From positions 4,239,501 to 4,303,500 of the forward strand of contig NZ_CP126107.1 in the NCBI RefSeq assembly GCF_030123365.1: DNA of 64,000 nucleotides, written 5' to 3'. How positions within the stretch are numbered: the stretch's first letter is position 1; each line of letters starts with the position of its first letter. A program made the position numbers and the translations under genes. The notes beneath the pieces are model-generated. The model was not told the origin of the DNA. It ran no database searches and saw nothing but the letters and a program-made list of their open reading frames with translations. Positions 26,174-35,706 of the stretch are shown here, piece by piece. The DNA comes from Neobacillus sp. SuZ13 (GTDB lineage: Bacteria > Bacillota > Bacilli > Bacillales > Cytobacillaceae).

Positions 26174-27796
26174 CTAGACTCCCCCCTTATCCGATTCTTC
26201 TATTTGCGCTTGATCAATTGGCATTTTAAGATTCGTATCTGCCAATACAACTTCAATTTCTCGTTTTATTCCATACCAATTTTTGTTTGTGTGAGCAGCA
26301 ATCCAGACTTCGCCGTTTTTGTTTTGAAGCCAAATGCGGCGATGATTCCAATAGGCACCTTGAATAACACCAATCATAAAGATGATTCCGCCTATTATAA
26401 TTACCCAAAGGGTTGAATCTTTACGAACAATAAAGCCTGAAACATTTGTTGTTTCGATTCCTTTGAAAGACATCTTATATTGGTTAGCACCAAATGGTTC
26501 AATTGTTTGCTTGATGGCTACAAAACTTGTTTCTCCTTTTGGTTTATCAGGAGTCACCATTCGAAAGACAAAAGCAGGGTTGTTGGGTACGCGTGATTTA
26601 GTGGTTGGCTCACCATTGTCTGCAAATTCAAAGTCAGGAAAATAGTTTAATATTTCAACCGAATAGCCATTTCCAAGATCATACTTCATCTTTGGGTCTC
26701 TTAGGTCAATTGTAAGTTCACCCATGGATTTATTTGTCTGTTTATTTGTCAAACCAAATGACATTTTATTTAATTCATTCCTGAATGAAGCTTGAAAAAC
26801 CGAATAGCCTTCATATGTGAGCGGTAAATTTACACGTACTTTATAATCTTCAACCTTCTTTAGTGTTGGTTTCTCACCAGGGAGATTTTGTCCAACCCGT
26901 TTATATAGAACAACGTTAGATTGATAATTTTTTACAACTTCCCCGGCCTTATCAATCGCCTTTTCAAAGGTCTTATCTTTATTTTTATCGTAATGCTCCA
27001 GAATGAACTTGTTATTTTGAAGGTAGAACTGTCCATCCGTCTCTGGAACAACAGCCGTTTCACCTTCCCGTACCCAAAGGTCTTCATTAACATACATCCC
27101 CGGAATAAAGCGCAGCACACCACCGAATAAGAAAATAATTAAACCTACATGGTTTACGTATGGACCCCAGCGAGAAAATCGTCCCTTTTCCGCTAAAATA
27201 TCGCCATTTTCTTCACGAATATGGTATCGTCGTTCTTGTAAATGTTTCTTAACTGTTGAAAAATCGCTTTCACTCGCTGCTTCGTTCACTCCGAAAACAC
27301 GCTGACGTTTTAAAAAGCCTTCATGCCTAGTTACTCTTTGGGCCTTAAGGGCCTTATATAATGGAACAACTCGATCAAGACTACAAATGACTAGCGATAT
27401 TCCAATCATTGCAATCAGGACTAGGTACCACCAAGAACTATATAGGTTATTGAATCCCAATTGGTAATATAATTTACCAAACCAGCCATATTCTTGCTCG
27501 TAGTATACATCTGCAGGTAAATCGATATACATTTCTTGAGGTAAAATGGTACCAAGCGACGAGGCAATTAAAGTAATAATAATCAGCCAAACGCCAACTT
27601 TTACTGATGAAAAAAAGTTCCATATTTTATCAATAATCGTTTTATTGTATGTTTGTGAACGGCGTGCACTCCCTTCATAGCGCATATCAATAAGCTGATC
27701 TGTATTAGTTTGAACGATCAGTTCTTTTCCACATGCTTCACATAAAACGGTTCCATGGGGATTCACATGCCCACATTCACATTTAACATCATTCAT
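26174..27796 (-). CDS. resB: Cytochrome c biogenesis protein ResB (Ccs1)
   Basis: 540 aa membrane protein with three N-terminal transmembrane segments (after residue 65), a large extracytoplasmic domain and a last membrane helix near residue 450. The N-terminus carries a zinc-ribbon-like CxCGH...CxxC cluster (CECGHVNPHGTVLCEAC), which is common in Bacillaceae ResB. It pairs with ResC for haem ligation to apocytochromes c. Confidence 0.94.
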   Translation of the reverse strand: MNDVKCECGHVNPHGTVLCEACGKELIVQTNTDQLIDMRYEGSARRSQTYNKTIIDKIWNFFSSVKVGVWLIIITLIASSLGTILPQEMYIDLPADVYYEQEYGWFGKLYYQLGFNNLYSSWWYLVLIAMIGISLVICSLDRVVPLYKALKAQRVTRHEGFLKRQRVFGVNEAASESDFSTVKKHLQERRYHIREENGDILAEKGRFSRWGPYVNHVGLIIFLFGGVLRFIPGMYVNEDLWVREGETAVVPETDGQFYLQNNKFILEHYDKNKDKTFEKAIDKAGEVVKNYQSNVVLYKRVGQNLPGEKPTLKKVEDYKVRVNLPLTYEGYSVFQASFRNELNKMSFGLTNKQTNKSMGELTIDLRDPKMKYDLGNGYSVEILNYFPDFEFADNGEPTTKSRVPNNPAFVFRMVTPDKPKGETSFVAIKQTIEPFGANQYKMSFKGIETTNVSGFIVRKDSTLWVIIIGGIIFMIGVIQGAYWNHRRIWLQNKNGEVWIAAHTNKNWYGIKREIEVVLADTNLKMPIDQAQIEESDKGGV

Positions 27797-27817
27797 TCGA
27801 AAAAACTCCCTACAACC

Positions 27818-28342
27818 TTAAGGTTTAATTTTCTCCATAAACTCCCTTACTTTTTCTTCCGTAAGTGCACCTGTATAATACTCTACGACCTCGCCATTCT
27901 TATCAATCAAAAATGTAGCAGGAAGCGGATCAATCCCATAAGTACTCATGACTTCTTTATCCGTATCAATCATAATTGGAAAATCCAGTTTTAGACGCTC
28001 TGCAAATTGATTAACTGCGAGTTCAGATTCTTGAATATCTACTGTTAGTACTTGAACACCTTTGTCTTTATACTGATGATATTGATTATTAATATAAGGC
28101 ATTTCCTTTTTACATGGCGGGCACCATGTTCCCCAGAAATTCAGGAATACCCCTTGTCCACGGTAATCTGAAAGCTGATGCTTGTTTCCTTGCATATCGA
28201 CCAATACAAAATCAGGAGCCTGTGCACCCACCGCAACTTTTTGCTTCGTATCTTTTGTAAAATTTGCATATAACGTATAAACAACGGCAGCACCTAGTAA
28301 AAGTAAGATGATGGATCTTATAACTAATCGCCGTTTTTTCAT
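27818..28342 (-). CDS. resA: Thiol-disulfide oxidoreductase ResA
   Basis: 174 aa membrane-anchored thioredoxin-like protein: signal anchor (about 8-25), then the thioredoxin fold with active site WGTWCPPCKKEMP. It keeps the CxxCH cysteines of apocytochrome c reduced for haem attachment on the outer face of the membrane. First gene of resABCDE, starting about 100 bases after rluB. Confidence 0.95.
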   Translation of the reverse strand: MKKRRLVIRSIILLLLGAAVVYTLYANFTKDTKQKVAVGAQAPDFVLVDMQGNKHQLSDYRGQGVFLNFWGTWCPPCKKEMPYINNQYHQYKDKGVQVLTVDIQESELAVNQFAERLKLDFPIMIDTDKEVMSTYGIDPLPATFLIDKNGEVVEYYTGALTEEKVREFMEKIKP

Positions 28343-28439
28343 AAAAAAACCCTCCCATAACCACTTGACACAGTTTGTCTAATTATAGCATTTTCCAATA
28401 TATTCACAGTGTTTACACAGAACAAAATTTGTGACGGTT

Positions 28440-29177
28440 TTATGAATTTTTTTTGGCAGATCCCATCCCGATTGCTCTAAGTTGCTTTACTTCATGTGGT
28501 GTCAGTTCCCTGGCGTCACCTGTTCTTAAACCACTTAATGTTAAGAAACCGTAGCGTTCTCGTTTTAATTTCAACACTTCATGGCCAATCGCTTCGAACA
28601 TCCTTCTAACCTGACGATTTCTACCTTCATGGATGGTTATTTCAACGATTGCAGTTTGTTTTTTATTATCTGCCGAGAGCAATTTTACTCTTGCTGGGGC
28701 TGTTTTTCCATCTTCTAGACGGATACCCCTTTCTAGTTTCCTCAAATTCTCCTTTAAGGGAATTCCTTTTACTTTTGCTACATAAACTTTATCAATTTCA
28801 TTTTTAGGATGCATTAGTAAATTAGCAAATTCCCCGTCATTGGTTAACACTAATAAACCGGATGTATCGTAATCAAGACGTCCAACCGGATAAATTCTTT
28901 CTTTTAAATGCGGAAAGAAATCCGTGACTACTTTTCTGCCCTTCTCATCATTAACACTTGAGATAACTCCTCTTGGTTTATATAAAAGGAAATAAACAGG
29001 TTCTTCTTTCTCAATCTGAATTTCATTTACTTCTACCCTATCAGATGCAGAGACTTTCAGACCAAGTTCTGTAACAACCTTTCCATTAACCTTTACGCGC
29101 CCATCTTTTATAAGGTCTTCCGCTTTTCTTCTAGAAGCAATGCCCGCCCGAGCAATTACTTTTTGTAATCTTTCCAT
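28440..29177 (-). CDS. rluB: 23S rRNA pseudouridine synthase RluB
   Basis: 245 aa enzyme with an N-terminal S4 RNA-binding domain (MERLQKVIARAGIASRRKAEDLI) and the RsuA/RluB catalytic motif GRLDYDTSGLLVLTNDG, whose Asp is the nucleophile. A later conserved part is EGRNRQVRRMFEAIGH. It modifies helix 89 region uridine of 23S rRNA by family assignment. It sits between spmB and resA as in B. subtilis (ypuL). Confidence 0.94.
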   Translation of the reverse strand: MERLQKVIARAGIASRRKAEDLIKDGRVKVNGKVVTELGLKVSASDRVEVNEIQIEKEEPVYFLLYKPRGVISSVNDEKGRKVVTDFFPHLKERIYPVGRLDYDTSGLLVLTNDGEFANLLMHPKNEIDKVYVAKVKGIPLKENLRKLERGIRLEDGKTAPARVKLLSADNKKQTAIVEITIHEGRNRQVRRMFEAIGHEVLKLKRERYGFLTLSGLRTGDARELTPHEVKQLRAIGMGSAKKNS

Positions 29178-29300
29178 TATTCCACCTCGAATTTATCTAT
29201 ATAAAACGATAGACAGCACAAAAATGCATCCTATCCTTATGAATTATGACACAATTCCTTCACTTTTCAAAGTAACGGATATTATAACAGAAAAATAAAA

Positions 29301-29324
29301 TAGCATGTCCAAAAGAACATGCTA
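29301..29324 (-). terminator. Terminator of dacB-spmA-spmB
   Basis: A 9-bp stem TAGCATGTT / GGACATGCTA is followed by TTTTATTTTTC on the minus strand, just after the spmB stop. Confidence 0.8.
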
Positions 29325-29333
29325 CATTCAGTA

Positions 29334-29870
29334 TTATTTTGTACCAAAAATGAAAGCAACAACTACAATCGCCGCAATAATGCCGACAACGTCCGCGAGA
29401 AGTCCTACTTTTAAAGCATCCCCCATTTTTTTAATACCAACAGCGCCAAAATAAACTGTTAACACATAAAACGTAGTGTCAGTACTCCCTTGCAAAACAG
29501 ATGCTAAACGGCCAATAAATGAATCAGGACCATAAACAGCAATTAAATCACTCGTCATCCCCAGTGCTGCATTCCCAGAAATTGGCCTTATGATAAGTAA
29601 AGGCACAATTTCTGCAGGTACTCCCATTGTTTTCATGAGTGGGCGAATCCAATTCATTAAAGCATCCAGTGCCCCAGATGCCCGGAAGACGGAAATAGCC
29701 ACAAGCATACCAACAAGAAAGGGAATAATGGAAACAGCAATCTTTATGCCTTCCTTTCCACCTTCAACAAAACTTTCATAAGTAGAGACGCGTTTGAACG
29801 TACCATATAATAGTATGATCCCAATGAGTAATGGAATAAAAGTTAATGAAATTACCGAAATGAGCTCCAT
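29334..29870 (-). CDS. spmB: Spore maturation protein SpmB
   Basis: 178 aa membrane protein of the nucleoside-recognition (Gate) domain family with about five helices. Typical motifs are RPISGNAALGMTSD and GSTDTTFYVLTVYFG. With SpmA it is needed for full dehydration and heat resistance of the spore core. It begins 6 bases after the spmA stop. Confidence 0.94.
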   Translation of the reverse strand: MELISVISLTFIPLLIGIILLYGTFKRVSTYESFVEGGKEGIKIAVSIIPFLVGMLVAISVFRASGALDALMNWIRPLMKTMGVPAEIVPLLIIRPISGNAALGMTSDLIAVYGPDSFIGRLASVLQGSTDTTFYVLTVYFGAVGIKKMGDALKVGLLADVVGIIAAIVVVAFIFGTK

Positions 29871-29876
29871 GCCTCT

Positions 29877-30464
29877 TCATCCTTTTCTGTTTCTGCGATA
29901 ATAGAAATAACGGTCAATTAGGATTGCACCTAGTGCGGAAATAATTGTCGCAATGATCGTAGGAACGACAATCTCGGTAGGAGATGCTGAATTATAGTTC
30001 ATTCTAATCGCAATGACAGTAGTGGGAATAATCGTAATACTTGCCGTATTAATGGCTAAAAAGGTAACCATGGATCTGCTAGCCGAGTCCTTTCCCCCAT
30101 TTAACTTTTTTAATTCTTCCATTGCCTTAATCCCTAAGGGAGTGGCAGCATTCCCTAATCCAAACATGTTAGAAATCATATTGGATAATATATATCCCAT
30201 CGCTGGATGGTTTACTGGTACTTCCGGAAAAAGCCGTTTAACAAGCGGTCGAAAAAGTCTAGAAAGGCGCTCTAGAAGACCAGACTCCTCAGCAATCCGC
30301 ATCATTCCAAGCCAAAAGACCAGAACACTAATAAGTCCGATACAAAGTGTCACCGCTTCTTTCGCCCCGTCAAAAATTGCTTTGTTCACTTCAGTCATTG
30401 TTCCATTGATGAGTGCGAAAATAAAACCAACAATGAACATAAACATCCAGATATAATTAACCAT
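29877..30464 (-). CDS. spmA: Spore maturation protein SpmA
   Basis: 195 aa Gate-domain membrane protein (about five helices; MISNMFGLGNAATPLGIKAM is diagnostic). I start at ATG 30464, inside the last codons of dacB (8-base overlap). The length then equals that of B. subtilis SpmA. It acts with SpmB and DacB in spore core dehydration and cortex structure. Confidence 0.93.
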   Translation of the reverse strand: MVNYIWMFMFIVGFIFALINGTMTEVNKAIFDGAKEAVTLCIGLISVLVFWLGMMRIAEESGLLERLSRLFRPLVKRLFPEVPVNHPAMGYILSNMISNMFGLGNAATPLGIKAMEELKKLNGGKDSASRSMVTFLAINTASITIIPTTVIAIRMNYNSASPTEIVVPTIIATIISALGAILIDRYFYYRRNRKG

Positions 30465-31602
30465 TGTCTTGTACACCAATGAAGATCAGAAATATTTTCT
30501 TTACAAAATCAAACAATCCTTCTTTCTTTTCAGGCACATTTTGATAGTAAATGGGGGTCTCTTGGACAACTCGCCCATCTAAATAAACCAAAGCCTTACC
30601 CACAACTGCATCATTCTTCTTATCATTATCAAATTTTTGGGTCGATTTATTCAGCTTATATTTTATAGAAAATAAATCCATTTCTTCGCTCGTAACCGGA
30701 TAGACAATTGTTTTCTTTACATATAGGTGATTTTTATAACCCTTAGTTTTAATACCATCAATTTTCCCCTTAGCTAATACTTCAGCCATATCAAACCCTT
30801 TAAAACCACTTTCATACATAGAAATATGGTCATTCCAATCGTCAGGGCCGTTCAGGGTTACTGCAATTAAACTCATATCTCCTTTTGTTGCAGTTGTAAC
30901 CAGAGTTCGTTTTGCCCGTTTTGTGTACCCTGTTTTTCCACCGGTGGTATATTTATATTTTGTTAGCAAGCGGTTTTTATTTTTCCAAACACGGTCCCAA
31001 TCTTCCGTAGGATTTGGCGCTCGATAAACCTTTGTTCCAGAGATTTTTTTAAAGGTTTTATCTTGCATGGCATAACGCATTAACACAGCCATGTCATAGG
31101 CTGTGGAGTAATGATCTTCATGATCATCAAGGCCATGAGGATTGGAAAAATGGGTATTTAACATCCCGATTTGCTTTGCCTTTTGATTCATTAGATAGAC
31201 AAACCCCTCTACACTTCCACCCACATATTCGGCGATTGCTACAGCTGTATCGTTTCCAGACCTAAGCATCAATCCATAGACTAAATCTTTAAGTTTAATT
31301 TTTTCACCTGGCTTTAAATATACAGATGATCCTTCCGCACGAGTTGCTTGTTCACTTACTTTTACATATTCATTCATTTTCCCCGATTCAATAGCTAGCT
31401 TCGCAGTCATTATTTTCGTAATACTCGCGATCCTTCTTTTTGTGTAGGCATCTTTCTCGTAAAGGATACGCCCTGATTTCTGCTCTATTAAAACAGCACT
31501 TGCTGCACTTACGGAAACAGAAGCTTCCACCTTTTGAGGAATGTTAGCAATGAATAGTGAGACTATGAGGGAATACATAATTAGCTTCCAAATCATTCTC
31601 AT
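30457..31602 (-). CDS. dacB: D-alanyl-D-alanine carboxypeptidase DacB (PBP5*)
   Basis: 381 aa secreted serine peptidase of family S11: signal peptide (about 1-27), then catalytic motifs SITK (Ser-x-x-Lys), RSGND (SxN) and KTG. It trims pentapeptides in the cortex to control cross-linking. First gene of the dacB-spmA-spmB operon, which is mother-cell sigma-E controlled in B. subtilis; I did not find a convincing promoter. Confidence 0.94.
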   Translation of the reverse strand: MRMIWKLIMYSLIVSLFIANIPQKVEASVSVSAASAVLIEQKSGRILYEKDAYTKRRIASITKIMTAKLAIESGKMNEYVKVSEQATRAEGSSVYLKPGEKIKLKDLVYGLMLRSGNDTAVAIAEYVGGSVEGFVYLMNQKAKQIGMLNTHFSNPHGLDDHEDHYSTAYDMAVLMRYAMQDKTFKKISGTKVYRAPNPTEDWDRVWKNKNRLLTKYKYTTGGKTGYTKRAKRTLVTTATKGDMSLIAVTLNGPDDWNDHISMYESGFKGFDMAEVLAKGKIDGIKTKGYKNHLYVKKTIVYPVTSEEMDLFSIKYKLNKSTQKFDNDKKNDAVVGKALVYLDGRVVQETPIYYQNVPEKKEGLFDFVKKIFLIFIGVQDNG

Positions 31603-31725
31603 TAGATTAACCTCGTTCCCTTGTAAAGTTATCTTCTAAGTCAAAGCTCATTTTGCTTTTCATTTTTCTTGTACAAGTTTATGCAGGACAAGGCTTGTTA
31701 TGACAACTTGCTTAATAAAAACGAA

Positions 31726-31750
31726 AGCAGACGACATAGTGACGTCTGCT
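31726..31750 (-). terminator. Terminator of the superoxide dismutase gene
   Basis: The stem AGCAGACG(T) / (A)CGTCTGCT is followed by TTCGTTTTTATT on the minus strand. Confidence 0.75.
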
Positions 31751-31768
31751 CCATACTCATTTCCCTAA

Positions 31769-32659
31769 TTATAATGCTGTCCATTTCATGTCTGCTGCTT
31801 TTTCAAAGCGCATTTCTACATCATGCCAATTGACTATGTTCCACCAATTGTCTACATATTCAGGTCTTTTATTCTTGTACTGAAGATAATAAGCATGCTC
31901 CCAAACATCTAATACCAAGAGTGGAATAGTATCCCATTGGGTCAAAAGCATATGTCGTTCAGATTGTAAAATCTCCAAATGTCTTGCTTGAGGTGACCAA
32001 ACCAAAATGGCCCAGCCTACCCCTTCAACTTGTTTAGCCGCTTCAGTAAATTGCTTCTTAAATGCCGAAAAACTGCCAAAGTATTTTTCGATTTCACTTT
32101 TCAAAGGTCCTTGTGGACTCCCGCCTCCATGCGGGCTCATGTTTTTCCAAAAAATTGAATGAAGAAAATGCCCTGAGCCGTGAAAGGCAAGTTCTCTTGA
32201 CCAGTGCTTAATCAATGCGAAATCATTTGATTCCCTAGCTTTTTTAAGTTTAAGTTCTGCTTTATTTAATCCATCAACATATGCCTGGTGATGCTTATCA
32301 TGATGTAGTCTCATAATTTCCTCTGATATATAAGGTTCCAAAGCATTATAGGGATAGGGGAGGTTAGGTAGTGTATGCCCACCCGCAGGAACTCTTTTCT
32401 CCGCCAGGAAAATGTCGCCGCTCGCTTGTTTTCTTTGAAAGTAATGTTCCATTTGTTCATGGATATATTCAGCCTTAGCTTGTAATGTTAATAGTTCTTC
32501 ATTTGATAACTGCGTTCTTGTGCTTTCGATTAACTCTGTAAAATTATCCAGTTGTTCCCATAACTCTGAGCTGCTGCCCTCTTTTTCCGATTGAAGAAAC
32601 TGCTTCATTTGCTCATTCCACTCAAACATTTCGTTAACATATTGACTAAATTTATTCAT
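31769..32659 (-). CDS. Fe/Mn superoxide dismutase with N-terminal extension
   Basis: 296 aa. The C-terminal 200 residues are an iron/manganese superoxide dismutase. The metal ligands are His in HHDKHHQAY, His in LAFHGSGHFLHSIFW, and DVWEHAYYLQY. About 90 extra N-terminal residues are helical and charged, as in the SodF-type proteins of Bacillus. The start at 32659 follows GAGGGAT. The protein lacks a signal peptide. The role of the extension is unknown. SodF of B. subtilis is the nearest type, but I leave the symbol blank. Confidence 0.88.
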   Translation of the reverse strand: MNKFSQYVNEMFEWNEQMKQFLQSEKEGSSSELWEQLDNFTELIESTRTQLSNEELLTLQAKAEYIHEQMEHYFQRKQASGDIFLAEKRVPAGGHTLPNLPYPYNALEPYISEEIMRLHHDKHHQAYVDGLNKAELKLKKARESNDFALIKHWSRELAFHGSGHFLHSIFWKNMSPHGGGSPQGPLKSEIEKYFGSFSAFKKQFTEAAKQVEGVGWAILVWSPQARHLEILQSERHMLLTQWDTIPLLVLDVWEHAYYLQYKNKRPEYVDNWWNIVNWHDVEMRFEKAADMKWTAL

Positions 32660-32742
32660 GCCATCCCTCATTCCTGACTTGTTGTTGAAAAGTAATCTAC
32701 CTAAATGGTATGAGTGATACGGTTTAATAAGAACAAAAAACA

Positions 32743-32765
32743 AAGCTGCCCTAGTAGGACAGCTT
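32743..32765 (-). terminator. Hairpin after ypuI
   Basis: The stem AAGCTGTCC / GGGCAGCTT (one mismatch) is followed by TGTTTTTTGTTC on the minus strand, about 70 bases after the ypuI stop. Confidence 0.65.
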
Positions 32766-32799
32766 AAAGAATATAAATATTAAGTTTTTGAACAAAAAT

Positions 32800-32835
32800 A
32801 ACAGTACAGCTGCAGCGCCAAGGCGCTTCCTCTTT
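32800..32835. repeat. Short diverged copy of repeat family A at the ypuI 3' end
   Basis: CAGTACAGCTGCAGCGCC-AAGGCGCTTCC-TCTTTT resembles the elements at 44654 and 47372. It lies immediately beyond the stop codon of a minus-strand gene, as they do. The match is partial, so assignment is tentative. Confidence 0.5.
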
Positions 32836-33324
32836 TTATTTTGATTGGATCATTTTTGTTCTGTAGTCTGTTTCATAATACTCAAGTTCTTCCCTGATTC
32901 GTTGAAAGTCACCTTCTAAACTTTTAACCAACTGTACGATATTGTCTGATACAGTGCGGTAAAACTTAATGGAATTTCTTCCAGTGTAAGCTGACCTGCT
33001 GTCCTCATACCATGCATCATTCTTCGGTGAGAAAAACTCTTCAATACATTGATGGTAAATTTTATAAAGAGTCTTTTCCGCTGCTGCTTTTTGAAAAGGG
33101 CTGCCCTGCAAAATAACCGAGCATGCATCTAACCCTTCCTCGCTATAAACAGCTAATTTTCGTAAATTTGCAAAGATCAATTTATTATAGTTACGATCTT
33201 CTTCATTCTCTAAGTTTAATTGTGAAATAGTTGCTTCATTTAAAAAATTCTCTAATGTTAAAATGGACTTTCCTAGAAAACTCTTTACATCATTTAATTG
33301 TGTTTTTACCAATGTATTACCCAT
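32836..33324 (-). CDS. ypuI: YpuI family protein (DUF3907)
   Basis: 162 aa mostly helical cytoplasmic protein. Recognised by sequence pattern and by its place between the spm operon and scpB. No catalytic motif is seen. The start at 33324 follows AGGGGG by 6 bases; the reading frame upstream is not conserved. Function unknown. Confidence 0.78.
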   Translation of the reverse strand: MGNTLVKTQLNDVKSFLGKSILTLENFLNEATISQLNLENEEDRNYNKLIFANLRKLAVYSEEGLDACSVILQGSPFQKAAAEKTLYKIYHQCIEEFFSPKNDAWYEDSRSAYTGRNSIKFYRTVSDNIVQLVKSLEGDFQRIREELEYYETDYRTKMIQSK

Positions 33325-33361
33325 TGTGTACCCCCTAAATTTTTTACTTCGTTTAGTATTC

Positions 33362-33781
33362 TTACTGTGGCTGCAAAATAAAATCAAGCGGAGAACGAAG
33401 CTCATATAATTTTTTTTGATTTAGAGACAGAAATATTTCAGGTAATTTATTAAAATTGATATCTTGAAAATAAGAAGCAAATTCCTGCTTGGAATTAATA
33501 TAAAGCCGTTTCCGGCTGCGCAGGCCTGGGTTTTTCACGAGACAGACTAACGCTACAATATCTTTAAAGGCTATTTCATGATCTTGCTGAACAAAAATTG
33601 GGTCTTGCTGGTATGGTGTAAATTCATGACGAATTTCATCAAAATACCTTACATATAGAACATGAAGAGTTTTTTCCTCTCCATCTTCATAAAAGGTAAC
33701 GATGCTTCTGTTAAAAAAATCCTCAGAAGTATTTGATTTTTCTTTTTCTAATTCAAACCCTTTGCACTCTTTAATTAACAA
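33362..33781 (-). CDS. Protein of unknown function between ypuI and scpB
   Basis: 139 aa soluble protein when started at the TTG at 33781, which has AAGGAGTG 8 bases upstream; a longer version from 33817 would swallow that site. I see no signal peptide, membrane segment or known motif. The mix of aromatic, basic and acidic residues suggests a small alpha/beta fold. It has no counterpart at this position in B. subtilis. The downstream neighbour is ypuI (37 bases away), possibly in one transcript. Confidence 0.65.
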   Translation of the reverse strand: MLIKECKGFELEKEKSNTSEDFFNRSIVTFYEDGEEKTLHVLYVRYFDEIRHEFTPYQQDPIFVQQDHEIAFKDIVALVCLVKNPGLRSRKRLYINSKQEFASYFQDINFNKLPEIFLSLNQKKLYELRSPLDFILQPQ

Positions 33782-33901
33782 ATTAATTTCACTCCTTGGC
33801 CAATGAAAATATGGCAAATAAATCTGATCAACTCACCTGAGGAAGAATTGAATAATTTACTTAGATTCATTTTATCATAAATTCGGATAAGTATTTGAAA
33901 A

Positions 33902-34489
33902 TTAAGAATTAATCGTGTCATGAAATCTCTCAAAAAATAAATCTGCCTCTTCTTGAATAAATTCCTCTTCTGCCTTTTCGGGAAGCTTGGGTAGTTCTTC
34001 AATACTCTTTAATCCAAAGTAATCAAGGAACTCTTTTGTCGTCCCATATAAATATGCTCTTCCAGTCCCTTCCGCACGACCAACCTCTTTGACCAATGCT
34101 TTTGCCATCAGGGTATGCAACGGTCTCTCGGTTTTGACACCACGTATTTCCTCAATTTCAGCCCGAGTTATTGGCTGTTTATAGGCAATGATCGCTAACG
34201 TTTCTAATGCTGCCTGTGACAATGTAGATGTATGCGGGGAATCAACTAACTTTTTTAAATAGGCCGCATTTTCTTTTTTCGTGGCAAGTTGGTATGTTCC
34301 CGCAAGCTGAACGATCATAATTCCCCTATTAGTATCACGGTCATATTCTTTTTTCAAATCATCGATAATTTCATTTGCTTTTAGTTCATTTACTTCAAGG
34401 ACTTCTGCTAGTTGTTTTAATGAAAGACCTTCATCTCCAGCAGCAAACAAAAGGCTCTCTAGAATGCTGTTCCAATTAATGATGTCCAA
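33902..34489 (-). CDS. scpB: Segregation and condensation protein ScpB
   Basis: 195 aa kite subunit of the Smc-ScpAB condensin. Two winged-helix domains are visible; the signature TLSQAALETLAIIAYKQPITRAEIEEIRGV lies at about residues 92-121. Its start overlaps the scpA stop by 14 bases. It acts in chromosome organisation and segregation. Confidence 0.95.
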   Translation of the reverse strand: MDIINWNSILESLLFAAGDEGLSLKQLAEVLEVNELKANEIIDDLKKEYDRDTNRGIMIVQLAGTYQLATKKENAAYLKKLVDSPHTSTLSQAALETLAIIAYKQPITRAEIEEIRGVKTERPLHTLMAKALVKEVGRAEGTGRAYLYGTTKEFLDYFGLKSIEELPKLPEKAEEEFIQEEADLFFERFHDTINS

Positions 34490-35246
34490 TCATTTCTGCC
34501 CCTTTCTTTACTGCTTCAACATAAATATCTCCAAAGTTCTCTTGTTGCTGTGCATCGATTTCTTTTCTTTTTATTAGCTCTAAAATAGCCAAAAAAGTAA
34601 CTACAATATGGTCTTTAGTTGGATAAGGAAATAAATCATTAAAGTTTTTCCGACCTTTAAGCTGTTTTAATTCAGCCATAATTTCCGTCATTCTGGTATC
34701 AATCGATATTTCTTGGCGAGCAATCTTTGTAGCTATTGGGCGCTGAAGCTTCTTCCGACGCATTAGTTTTTGAAAAGCCGCAAGCATATCATATAGTGAA
34801 ACATTTAGCTCTGCTTTTTCAGGCTGGCTTTCCTTCGTAAACTCGGAGAGATCACTTGGCGGCTTTGTATACATAAGCCCACGCTCTACTTCCATCGATT
34901 TTAAGTCATGTGCTGCTTCTTTATATTTTCGATATTCGATTAGCCGCTCAACAAGTTCATCTCTAGGGTCTTCTTCATATAAAATATCTGGATCCTCATA
35001 ACCTGGATCCTCCTCATGTTTGGGTAAAAGCATTTTACTCTTAATGACAAGTAATGTCGCAGCCATTACCAAAAACTCGCTTGCAACATCTAACTTAAGC
35101 TCATTCATTGTCTTAATATACATTAAGTACTGCTCGGTTATTTGAGCAACTGGAATATCATATATGTCAATTTCGAGCCCATTAATTAAATGGAGCAACA
35201 AATCTAACGGTCCTTCAAATGCATCAATTTTCACCTGGTATGGCAT
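34476..35246 (-). CDS. scpA: Segregation and condensation protein ScpA
   Basis: 256 aa kleisin subunit of Smc-ScpAB. The N-terminus YQVKIDAFEGPLDLLLHLI binds the Smc neck, and the C-terminal winged helix (VTFLAILELIKRKEI) binds the Smc head. GGTGAAG precedes the ATG. It is the first gene of scpA-scpB. Confidence 0.95.
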   Translation of the reverse strand: MPYQVKIDAFEGPLDLLLHLINGLEIDIYDIPVAQITEQYLMYIKTMNELKLDVASEFLVMAATLLVIKSKMLLPKHEEDPGYEDPDILYEEDPRDELVERLIEYRKYKEAAHDLKSMEVERGLMYTKPPSDLSEFTKESQPEKAELNVSLYDMLAAFQKLMRRKKLQRPIATKIARQEISIDTRMTEIMAELKQLKGRKNFNDLFPYPTKDHIVVTFLAILELIKRKEIDAQQQENFGDIYVEAVKKGAEMIGHH

Positions 35247-35456
35247 TGTACTTCACCAAAATTCTTTAAATATAAGTTGTTGATTATTCACATCGACTAT
35301 TAATAGTATAGAGGATTAAATAAGGTTATCCAATAGAAAAATCACCTTCCTGAGGGAATATTATCAAATCATGATGTTTGCCCATAACAACGGACAACTA
35401 TTCTACATATGATGACAAGGAAAAGAACAAAACATCATTTTTAGGAGGTAATGAAT

Positions 35457-35543
35457 ATGTCTGATGGATTTGGATCCGGATTTGCTTTGATTGTAGTTCT
35501 ATTTATCTTGTTAATTATTGTTGGTGCTTCCTGGATTTATTAA
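35457..35543 (+). CDS. YjcZ-family small sporulation membrane protein
   Basis: 28 aa peptide (MSDGFGSGFALIVVLFIL then LIIVGASWIY): a Gly/Ser-rich start and a single hydrophobic helix. This is the pattern of the YjcZ/SscA type tiny proteins abundant in Bacillus spores. TTAGGAGG stands about 9 bases before the ATG and a strong terminator follows 70 bases downstream. It is independent of its neighbours. Confidence 0.85.
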   Translation: MSDGFGSGFALIVVLFILLIIVGASWIY

Positions 35544-35615
35544 TTAGGCAGGAAGGCTGAAGAACTACTACAAAACCAGTTCATTAAAGCAGCCATTAAC
35601 GTTAGACTTACTGGA

Positions 35616-35635
35616 CCCGTCTTTCATGACGGGTT
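35616..35635 (+). terminator. Terminator of the YjcZ-like gene
   Basis: The stem ACCCGTC / GACGGGT with a six-base loop is followed by TTTTTTTATTT on the plus strand. Confidence 0.8.
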
Positions 35636-35706
35636 TTTTTATTTATCCGAGACAGCATATAACTGTGATACACTATACATAATTATTTAGTAAGGAGGGG
35701 AATTGC

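Noticed and set aside
30013..30456. 147-codon plus-strand frame opposite spmA
   Set aside because: Shadow of the conserved membrane protein SpmA.
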